A stretch of DNA of 64,000 nt. Source: Mesodorylaimus sp. YZB2_4 (Eukaryota > Nematoda > Enoplea > Dorylaimida > Dorylaimidae). Shown here piece after piece: positions 25,201-37,200 of this stretch. Positions within the stretch are counted from its first letter, which is position 1; each line of letters opens with the position of its first letter. The stretch spans positions 32,137 through 96,136 of the forward strand of contig JASANH010000137.1 of assembly GCA_030248295.1 (NCBI GenBank), read 5' to 3'. The notes under the pieces are model-generated. The model saw only the letters and a program-made list of their open reading frames with translations, searched no databases and was not told the origin of the DNA. The position numbers and the translations under genes are program-made.

Positions 25201-28200
25201 GCTTTCGACGACCAACGCAAGATTTTGCGGGAGTTAAGTCAGCCCGCCTTTCATGGCTCCATTTCACCAAAAAACCCAACGCATTCTGGATAATTTTGCT
25301 CAGAACATTCCACGGGGATGGTACAACGGTCTCGCCGTTCATCTGAAGTGGGCTTGGATCAACGGCTGATGTATTCTCGTCACAACAATCTTCCTCTTCA
25401 GATTACTTCCGCCCTGCATCCGGAACACCGCCAAAGATTACATCATCACTCCTGGTGAGCAAATAGTCGCCCGCTACCGCCCCCATTGGACCCGCCGTCA
25501 ACCAGGACATGGCCCTGTCGAACACACTGTCCGACTGATCCTGGGCCATCTTCCACCGCGCTCTCGGGATCAAACAGATTGCCAGAGGACAACCTCGAAG
25601 AGACGGGAGGGTTTGATGGCATGGTCGGTGACATTAATAAGGCTAGTTTGAAGTAGTGCCATGAAGTGATACTAGTTGAATGAGGCTAGTTTGAAGGAGT
25701 GCCTAGGTAGTGCCATAAAGTGGTACTAGGTTCAGCTGCTAACATGACTAACAAGAAAAGGAGAAAAGATTTAAGATCATGAACGCAGTCTCTGCCATTT
25801 GTCAATAATGATACGACCGATAACTAAATTTTCTTCCATCTGTTGATAAAGTAGTACAGATACTGTACCTTCGTTTCTACGTCTCGAACGTGTGATTGGC
25901 AACAGATTTGAAACTCTGCGTATAGTACTTGTGTTTATAGTAAAGGTCCTTTCTCTGTCAATCTACTGCACAGAAGTTCGTCATAAAGCAGTCACTGGCG
26001 GACAGCATCAGGCTAGTGATTACCTGTAGGATCAAGCATCGGGTCTCCAAACGGCCCCTGTCGCCCGAATATTTCGTGGAGAATAATTCCGAATGCATAC
26101 ACATCACCCGCTGGCGTCCCATGTTCTTTCCCACAACGCAACATTTCTGGAGCTGTCCACAGCAGTCCTTGGAAAAAATTATGCAACAGCGATATTCATA
26201 AACAAAGAGTGCGTGGTATGCACCTACTACTATAAATATGAGGTTTGAGAAAACCCTCCTGCAGCAGTTTCGCTGGGCGTCAGGGGACACATACTTAAAG
26301 ATAACTCCTCAGAGGCAAGCGGTCTTTCCTGCCCGTCAAGAAAATCAAACAAGCTGAAATCGCTCAGCTTCAAAATCCATTTGGAATCTAGTAGACAGTT
26401 GGTTGATTTGAGCCGACCATGGCAGCACAAAGTAGTTGATTGCAGGTAGTCAAGACCCTAAATTAGAATATATTTAGGCATATGAGCGAACTCAGTAACT
26501 GCACCCCTAATGCAACACATAAATAGCTGCAGCAAAGTTTGATTTAACTAGTTTCTTGCAACACTTGACACGTACGTACTTTTGATCAGAACTTTCGGTC
26601 TCCCAAACTCGGGTAACTGCTATTCTGAGATAAATAAGATTATTTTAAACCCTACTCTAACCTACCTTTCGTTTCAAAATTATTATCTGCCCTAATGAAG
26701 CGCAGAAATTAGCGGCCGCTCACTTCAAAGCGCCTGGCTCGTGGCCTGGCTAGACCTCGTATCGGTTCGGGTACTTTCGTGTCGGGCTGGGTCAGGTCAG
26801 CTAAATTTCTGGTCGGGTCTGGTCAAAATCGGTTCGGTTCACTTTTTTGAAAAATCGGGTCAAACGAGTCAAAAATTCAGCAAATTTGCAAGTTCTTACT
26901 ACTGGCAGCTACAGCAGGGTCCTGCACGGGTATGAAAATCGTACCCTACCCGTACCCGCCGGACGACCTTCTTACCCGTACCCGGCGCACCTTACCCATG
27001 CCCATACCCATACCCGTATTTTTTCAAAACATTTACCCATACCCATACCCGGATTCTCGATAAATGTTCGAATGTAGTACAAAAACAGAAAATTCATGAA
27101 AATGATTCCAGAAAGCCAGAGTGTTCAACGAAACTCGATCAATGTCCATAAAAGAATTTCAAGAAGCAGTAATTTGACGCTAGCCGAATGCTTTTGCGCT
27201 AAAAGCCTGAATAATGTCTATTTTCAGTAGTGTTTTGGTTTCTGTGGTTCCTCTGTGAATAGACATCTTAATTTTAAACTTAAATGCCTGAAGCTGACAA
27301 CAAGACAACCTAAACCATTATTGAAACTGCATTCATGTCGCAGAAAGTAACGAAGTTCAACTTGACAAGGAGTGCTTTCTTAAAATGTTGAGCTAAAGGC
27401 ATTTTTGGCAGTTATGGCTGACACATGACCCAAAGGTGATCATTTCATACAGTCTACCAAACGCGCTAGTGTAGCTTGTATGCAGAGGTCAACAACAACT
27501 ACTGTAGCTGTACAAAAGAAGCTAGTTTGTGTGGAGGAGACAGTTCCACAATTAGATCAGACGCCTGATGGTGAGTCGTAGAGCATCCATACAAAAAAGT
27601 CCTCCCTACATCACAGCGACACTGCTGTCCTAATCTGAGGTCTCGCTGACATAAGAGTGAAAGTGACTCGGATCCTGCAAAGGGTCAGGGTTGCTGCACT
27701 AGTGCGTAATGCACTGGTTCCCCTTTAGAAGCTCGAAAGACTCGCTCATCTTTTCTTCTACCTCCTTTAAAAGTTTTCTAACTGAAGATGCTCTATGTGT
27801 ACTGCAGTTTTATCTTCTAGAAATATCCATTTAAATCCAGCTTTTATAGCATCATTTTATCCTTTTTTTAAAATATTTTTGACGCTGCGTTGATAGGAGC
27901 TTGGGCAGATGAGCAAGAAGTCAATCAATCAATCAGTCGTGTCCCACCACTTGGGGTCATTAAGTCCTCCACGGATGGTGCCATAGCGACACAAACCAGG
28001 TTCTTTTTTTGCAGTAAACAACCATTCTCAAATCTCAAAAACGCTATAATATCCGTATCTTTTTATCGATATCTTGGCTGTCAAAATAAATGTATAACCT
28101 GTTTTTTTAGAATACATGCTCTTCACGAAAACAGATAGTTCATATGGATATGGAGACCCCAAAAGATATGGGTATGAATATGATTTCGATATCGATATGT

Positions 28201-31200
28201 CAAATGATATCGATACCGATAAGATATAGACATGGATATCAATATCAAAAGTCGAAAAAACTAGCCTCAAAAAAGCAGACATCAGAAGTATTTTGCTAAA
28301 AACAGTCACAAAATGCATAAGGATCCAAATTTGCAGCTCTGTCAGAAATATGAATAAAAAAATTAAGCAAGAGAGAATACCCGTACCCATACCCGTACCC
28401 GGTGACCCATACCCAAACCCATACCCGTACCCGTCGTTTCTTACCAAAACTCGTACTGTACTTATATCGGCCGGGTACGGGTGGGTACGGGTATGGGTAC
28501 CCATGCAGGACTCTGACGTGAGCTACAGAAACCATATAAATAGAGTTTGCATGATTTTTGTTTACCACGACTTATCCAGTGCAGTACCGCAGCTAAATTT
28601 CAGAAAGGGCAGTTCAGTCTGCTTAGTGGATGTGCAGTGAGACAGACAAAAAATTCACCATGCAAAACCGAGCTGGCTTCTAAAACATTAGCTTTTCTGC
28701 TTTTATCAATGTGCAAATGTAATTCTCGATGTCATGCACGCGGCTATCTAGAAGGCCTCACTTAAAATACGTATGACACATCTGGCGCTAGGAATTCGAA
28801 AAAACGCCGTCCCTAGCATACAAGAAACCTGTTTTCAGGCGCGCGCTCGTTACTAGTTTCGTGTTTCGCGCCATGGCCGCCCCGCCAGCTTGGCGCCGCC
28901 CATCGTAGTGGGTCTAGACTGATCGTGAGTAATCCGACTTATAGGCTTGCGGGTTATGCGTGTGCCTCTCGCGGTCCAGCATTTCAAATTGTGTGTAATG
29001 TGTCCCTTCATCCTCGAGTTCACATGCGTTTGGTGGTGTGGTAAAACACGAACATGAACATGAACATGGGAGCAGCCCGGAAAGAGGAAGTTAGCTTGCG
29101 TATTGATTGGTGAAGCGTGAGCTTCACGGTTTTTAAATATTTTCCCACCAGCTGAAGAAACTAACCCCCTGTTTAGACTGACACTGACTTCCTGACGATG
29201 GCGGGTGGGCTGCTTATCCTGATGGTGTTCAACAGCCAGACTCTAAGCTCGTTTGGCACTCTGGCGTTTGCCATTCTGAGCACCTCTTGGGTATTGGGTG
29301 CGTCACCCACGGCCTGGCGTGCAAAGTCAGTTAAGATTTTATGCTTCACAAACCGACCTCCATTACTGAAGATTGAACCCGGGTCAAGCCTAGCCGCTCT
29401 CAATGCGGGCGAACAAACGCTGAACCATCGCACCAAAGATACACACTGTAACCTGTTTTCTTCGAGAGTATACACGGGCTTCACGAACCGCACGTATATT
29501 ATCAAAGAAACCAGATTTTAATTGCTTGCGCGTTTATCGCCATCTATCTGCGCGTTTGAAAGGCGTTTCCGATCGCCTTTCAAATATACTATTTTTTGAG
29601 ACTTTTGGGAGATATTGAGAAAGCAATATATGCGGCGACTCTTCGCAAATTAAAATGATTACCTCCGCGATAGCTAAAAAATTATGAAATACTGCTATTT
29701 TTTTCACAGGAGGCAAATTGAGAAACCACCAAAATGCAGCTCAGGCCGAACTTGGTTGTATCGAATCATTAGGAACCAAAATGAAGTTTTTGTCCCTTAG
29801 AGAGACTTGCAGAGCGGATATATTGAGAAAGCACTATATGCGGCGTGTATATTGTAAATGTGGGCAGCACTGCACGATAAACTTACGTTCAAAATGTCAA
29901 ACACCATGGATGCGTGAAAAATCCGATCTAGTTTTATTTCATCGTTTTCCAACATATCCTAAAATGATAGTCAGGTAAATTAATTTTGGTGAGTAGGGCT
30001 AAAAGGAAACTGTGAGAAAGCAGAATTCGTGCAATCGATATATATAGGGTATATAAGTTATATAGGTTACATAGGTTATATAAGGTATAAAGGTAATAAA
30101 GGTTATTTAAGTTATATACATCATATACGTTATATAAGTTGTGTAGGATGTATAGGTTACAAAATATATATAAGAAATATAGATTAAAAACTTTTGGTTG
30201 ACATTTTCGTTGTCTTGAAGGACTGAATCGACTTTTATTTGGACTTCGATGCAGAAAAAGAAGTTCTGCGTAAGTACCGTTACCGAAAGACTGGCACATC
30301 GTTAGCCTGGGCGCCTCTTTACTGTGATTTAGACACAGCCAGAGAGAGTAGCACTGGAAAAGTTTTGCATGATCCTTTCAACTTTTGTTGTCTCGTTATA
30401 TTTTGTAGCATTTTTGCGGACTACCGATGCGACCGGCAGCAAAAAATATATGCACCTAATCTCCCAATGATCTCCTGAATTTTAGTTTTTGGTAGCGTAT
30501 GAGGCTGAGGCACATAATATGTGCACTTTCTTATGGGAGACCTATTGCTTGACACCAGAGCGGCCAGTACATTGACATCTGGAGAGATAAGTCTCACTCA
30601 TTGTTGTTGAGCATTGCTTACCTTCAGGCTTCCTTTCTGGCAATAATCTGAAACTATTAGTACTATCGACTGTTCACAGACAATGCCAATCAGTTCGTTA
30701 ATATTATCGTGAGCGAGAGACATAATCTACAAAGCATAATGTTCGGACTAGGTGACTAGTAACATGTGAATAAATGAAATAAAGAACTTGCCAAAAGCAG
30801 CTCTTTTTTTGTTTCTTCCGACAAAGAATGTGAGGGTTTATATACCCGCTTAAGACCAACCAGCCGCCCTTTATATATTGCTGTAGTGAATGAATCTAAA
30901 TTTCGCCATCTGTTTCCTAAATTGTTTCTTTGGGAAGAAATATGGCCACTGATGTCCTTTTTTTGTTCAGTTCGAGTCAATTTTTCATTCTCTCCTCTAC
31001 CGCCGTCATGATTATAGTTCAGTTCTAATGATTCTTGCAGTTTTAATGATGTTCGACTTCTATGCATGCGCAGTGTAGCAGCAGAGCCCTTCAAGAATTT
31101 TATTATGGTATTAACAGAATGAGTATGAAACAATAAAACTTACGCTAGTTGCGCTGCCAATGCTCGATGCACTCTGATATATCTCTCGCATTTCGTGAAG

Positions 31201-34200
31201 GATTAGATCTTTCAGGAAAACCTTCCACAAGGATTCTCTAAGCCTACGTTCCGTTTGTCTGTTCCTGAAACCCTTTGACATACATAGCTCACGCTATAAG
31301 ATAACGGGGTGAGTCATGCAAAAATTACCTATAGACGTAAGCTGAAAAAACTATAATAATACCCAAAAAAACCGCAACGAAAGTGAACATCCACGCTAAA
31401 ACATAACAACATTTCTTCTGTTGTTGACTTTAAACGATATAAAGCTTAACCTTGCGGTTTCGTGAATTTTGGGCAAAGCTCTGCATTAAAACCGCATTTC
31501 GGACCAGGGGGCGGAGGCATTCCATTGATCCAGCGAAACGATTCTTCTGCATTCGCTTTGTATACCTGAAAGGCATAGCAACGGAAATTTATAGCGTATT
31601 AGTTACACCAGCTTCATTGAATGAAGAAAGGGTCCAGGGTGATTAAAAAGCAATAAACTATGCCATACACTGTCTCTCTGCAGTACTATTATGTCAGCAA
31701 TGAGATCATGAGTTCTGCGTTTTAAACGTAGGTATTATCTGTTTTCTTTGGGTTTGTGCGCGGCCGTTTGGTGCAAATGGCTCTGCCAGCCGCGCACACT
31801 TAGACCGCTTTTTCAACCCGTGCGCAGGTATCCAAACATCCTATGACTACAGTGGGATTTCAAAAGGAGGTCAACGCGAAAATCGATGAAAAGGAGAATG
31901 TTTTGCAATAAAAAAATGCTTCGTCTGCTATGCACCGCGGAAAAGACCAAAAAATTCTCGGAATGTTGATCGTGGTAAGTTTCGTTATATTGTTCAGTGT
32001 GACGGATATTGCCCAGTTGTTGTTGTTCTCGCAAATATTTCGTTTAGTTTAAAAATATTTTGTTGGTTCATATTTTTGGTGTTGAAGGTACAATGCTTTG
32101 AAACAGTCCTATATGACTCTATCGTTTCGAAATGAGGCGTTTCTTGTAGACTGTGAATGAAGGCATGATAACAACATTGCCTCGAAAGGTCTTGACACGT
32201 CTTGACTGTTATTTTATGCCCTATATGTGTTCAGACCCCAAAAGCTCTGGTTCTAAAGCTCCTTATCGAGACTTTTTGCCAGTGCAGTTCTGAACGACAT
32301 GTTAATTTTTTTTACAGGCTTATGATGCCAGATATTGATCTCGAGATCGTCACTATGATTTGGGAACTGATGCCATCGACATAGCCGACGCAGCCGCCTC
32401 ATGTTCCTTGGTATGGAACACGAGAATTTGGTAAGATGATTTTATAGTTTATGTTTGACATTAGTCCAAGTAACCTCGTCGTTTCATTTAAGTGGTGTTG
32501 TACATCGTCATTGCGGTATGCGTCACTATTTTTCTCCTGGCCCCGCTTTATTGCTGCCATTTCTTCTGCAGACGTCAAAAATCACGTGGAGTTTTGAAAG
32601 ATGATGTCAATTTGCATGGTGTGAAAGCTAGTGGCAGAATCGATTTCGAAGACACGGAGAGAATAGTCAATCCCAGCTCATCGACAGCAGTGTGAGTTCT
32701 GTACGGGTTTAATTATCGTTTTTGTTAACCGCCCATACGGAAATCGCGTTGTCCTGTCATCATTCGTCAACTGCTCCTTGACCGATTTCAGAAGCTGGTC
32801 CAAGGTTGGAGGTCGGTTTTTTGCCAAGTACTCACGATGCACGAATAATCTTATTACCGACCTATCGAAATCGTCGATATCCGCTCGAGGCTGTCTGCCC
32901 CTGTGCGATGTGTCTCTGATACTCTCATTCAAAGTATCGGATAGATTTCGGCTGGTATCAACTGTTGCAAATGTCCTTATAGTGTTTCTGTGCACTTTCG
33001 TTGCCGCCTCAGTCGCCGATATTGGGTTCGTGCATATCTGTGGTAGGTAAGAGATCACATTACTAATGAGTCGCCTTGATTCGGTCGAAATTTCGACACC
33101 CCTCGAGTTGCGGGTGCAGCACTTGGATGCGCTGTTATGGGACATTGAATCCTCACTCCGACATCGCCATCGTCGCTACTGACCACTTTTCTCTTTTTCG
33201 CCATCGGCTCCTCCAGCTCCATCGCCAATTTCTCCGCAGCTGCACCTCCCCGTCGAATAGTTAGGTTAATATAATCGTGTTCCTAAAGGCGATGATGATT
33301 GCGATGTCTTATTTTCAGAATAAGTTTCCCATCTGGTGGTGTGGCTACCCCAATTCGCTAGAATATCAGCCCAAAAGCCAGAATAGCTTTTAAAACAAGC
33401 GATTACATTTTCCGTATTCGATGCTCACTGATTGTACCTCGAGCAAGTGGTGAGCTTCCAGAACAGACATCACTGACATACACTATTGCACGAAAGTAAT
33501 AAATCAGGGAGAACAGGATCATTTATCACGCATCCCGCTGGATCCTCTCGGTCAACACATCGGGTGTTCTTGCGGAAAAATATCCAGAATACTGTTGACA
33601 CCCTCTGTCTGGCTTTGCGTGTTTTTTATTGCAGAACATTCTCCTTTCCGTCAATTTGTGCCCTGGCCTCCTTTTTAAATCCTACTGTAGTCACAGGGTG
33701 CTTGAATGCCTGCGGCCAACTGAATGACGGTAACGATGGCTCAAAGTCCCAAAAATTTTATAATTTCCGATACGGCAAGGAGTCCAAGCGTCGAGGAAAA
33801 ATCCAGTGTTCTTTCCAAACTCAGTTTTCAGGTTTTAGGCTTCGGGTTTAAGCTTCCAACACTCGGGTTTAAGGTTTTTTCTGAAAAAACCTAAAAAAAT
33901 TTTGAGAAAAAGAGCTGACAGAATTTTAAAAATTCCTTGGATTCTAGGCGCTGACCACTGCTGACCAATTACCCAGACATCCCTGATATTTTTCAGTTTT
34001 TTTAGCACCTAGAAGCTAAATACAGTTTTTGATTATGATAGGTTCTATACGCAACGGTTGACTCGTTGATGAGCAGCATGGATCTTCTTCTTTACTTTAT
34101 CAGCTTGCAAAGTACAGTAGATCCCCGATGATGATGCGGCGGAGCCTTGAGAGGGCGTCACTTGTGCCACCGCACCGTGATAATAACCTGTATTTTTGTA

Positions 34201-37200
34201 ATGGGGAGCAAAATTTTGAAAAAGTTGATGCGTGATTCGTTGTTGACTAAAACTACTAGTATTTTACATGATCTGATCCGAAACTCATCTGAGCCGATCC
34301 AATCCAGTCCGACAAACCCCCATCTGATCCGGTCGCGAAGCACGGCTCCATAAGTAGATCCGCACGGAGTAGGTACAGTGCTTAGTCGTTAGACTTAATC
34401 TTTGATTTGATTACTGAATATTACATACACAAATTTTATAAATTTTATTCGCTTTTGTTGTGTAATTGCCTGTGTTTCCCCCACTTCCTTCTCCCTCTCT
34501 TCCTGTATCCACTATATAAGTACATACAGATGTGGGGTCACGCAGGGCTTGTTGGGCGTAGTGTTCGACATAAATACGAAAAATGATATATATATATACA
34601 GTAAATATGTATATATATATATATACATATAAATATATTTATTTACTTGTATATACATATATATACATATGCATATACAAATATGTATGTATTTATATAT
34701 ATACGTAGATATTTTAAATCATATCCTTTAAAAAGATACGAAAAGATATATTTATTTGATCCTGCACATAGATTTCGAGAAAGCAAATTATTCGAGTTAT
34801 TTAATAGAAAAAAAATTTTAGAGCTTTCAAAAACTCTTCGCAGATACGGGCGGGTTCACATTGGCTGTGGTTGTTGCGGCCACTAATGAAATCAATGCAC
34901 ATGGTCACACAACTTGTTACTTCGTTCACTTTGAAGCTGTTGACGCTGATAGGTATGCGGTCGATCAGCTATACTGGCCAATCCTGCGGCTTGCGTTAAT
35001 GCAGCTTAGCTGTACATTGACGATGCTGATATGTACGTACTGTATGTGCAGTAGATTGAGGTACCAGTCAGACACACTCTGCTAGTGGCCAGTTGGGGAA
35101 GAGACGAGCACTCCAAATTTTAATTATGAAATAAACTCGGATTTCCAAACAATCACAATCAAAAGCTTTTAAACCTGCTTGTGCATCTGTGCTTAAAACA
35201 GCTTAAAATGACTTTTAAAGATGATTTGCTCGTCCATCCCTTCTAGTAGAGCGCACCTCACATATTCGCATAGTCATATCGCAAAACTCGTGCATATCAG
35301 CATCAGAAGCATGAGTTGCATGCTAAAGTTGAGCCGACCGCACGACCTCCAGGTCGATATGGTTGCACCACACCTTAGCAACACATGCAGCCAGCACCAT
35401 CCGCAAAATTCAATGTTAACAAACAGTAAAATTCTCAGCTGCTGTCAGCTAGCTCACTCATGTGGCTCAGTTGAGAGTGTCAATGTGAACCCGTCCTTAG
35501 CAGCGTGCCAACGTTGATTACTGCAAAAAATAGCCTTTAAACATTGGAAAGTTCTCGCGAAGCTTACGCAAGCGGTGCTAACACCCGTGTATTTTGGATT
35601 TACGCGGGATTTACGAATTCATATTTATAAATGGATATCTTGGCTCCCAAAAGACACAGATAACGATATTATATTGATATTCATGTCTCGGAATATATGA
35701 ATATTTATTAGATACAGATACACATGTCAGATATAGACATCTGTATCTGTATCTAATAAATGTGCATTCAATCTGACTAGTGCTGATATTGAGTATATCA
35801 ACACATAGTATACTGTAGATTTATATCGTCAATACCGTCGAATGCACAGTTCATCATGTTAGTTAACCAAGTGAAGCAAACTTGCTTTTTTGCCATCGAC
35901 TGCTACAGAATAAAATACGACAGGGAATACTCCTTGCACGCCGTTTTGATTCGTGTTTGCAGTTGATAGTGTGACTTCTTCGACCGCTCTTGCGTAACTG
36001 TCCAATGACATCGATGCGCCGCTTATCGTTTCTAAAAAGTTCACATTGCTGTTGATCTTTGATCCGTTTGTATACCATGGGGCATTATGCTTTTGAGACA
36101 ACCGATTCATTTGGTGACATATTGTCGAATAACACAATCACATCACAAATACATGTGATGTGATTGATGCCCTGAACAATTTTTTTACCAAAATATTGCC
36201 GTTTCTTTCTTATTGTTTGAAGTAGTATTCCCACAGAAAAAAGAATCACTTTATTGTACACTGCAAATTTATTTCGTGATACCTCTGCCGTCTGACTACA
36301 TTGAGAAACTTTCTCGCTTACTTCGATCTTACGTAGCTAAATACTGTAGGTCAATAAATTTCTGCTTGTAGTTGCATTTAAAAAATATTTTTTTATAGTT
36401 GCAGTTTGAAAATATTTTCCGCATTCGCATCGCCAAGTACATACTTCAGAAATTGAAAATCTGCTAGGGACAAAATTCTTTCTCGTCAAGTTTAACTTCG
36501 TGGGTGTCGATTCTTAAGCAAAGCCGAATTAAATGAACAAGAACGCCCAGACTTAAAATTTTGCCATGATCATCCACATGATCTGATACTTTTTTGCATT
36601 CTTTTTGCTTCCACAACCCAGTCTTCCCCCAAAATTTTTGCCGCCACCCTCCCACCCAAGGATCGCTTGGACAAATGGTGTATTTTAAAGTGTTCAAATA
36701 CCATGCATATGACGCGCAACTCATGAATTCGGTTTTTAAATCTGGAATTCTTTTTAGGAACAGGAAATTGATTTGTTATTATTATGATTTTTCGATAATT
36801 TTATCAGGGAGACAACGACCAAAAGCTTCGATTGAAAGATCGGACGATGGGAAGAGGAAAATTGAACAGAGACGATGACTTACAATTGTGATTTATGTGT
36901 AGCGTATCATTGTCAAAGCGCGATAAAGTGGACGGCTTCAATTTAATTCGCGAACTGCGTTTTTAGTGCAAATCCGCATAGGCTCTGAGGTGTTTTTATT
37001 TTCTTATAGTTACCGTTTTTTGTTGCGAAGTTGTAAAATTGCTGTTTCATTGTGGCACCATCTGTGATATCTGTCGAATTTTCTGAAATCAGTTTTGACA
37101 CCAGGTTGATATACTGGTACATGGTCTCGAATAACGTCGCCGCATATCCAACTACGGGAGTTGCCTGCAACGGAGGGACAGAATAAATTTCACATTTGTC

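Noticed and set aside
28028-28568. Gly/Tyr- and Pro/Tyr-rich ORFs
   Set aside because: They only translate the ACCCGTACCC repeat arrays of a DNA element.
29173-29521. Overlapping ORFs of about 110 codons on both strands
   Set aside because: Open frames on both strands with no domain, inside a cyclase intron, suggest a repeat rather than a gene.
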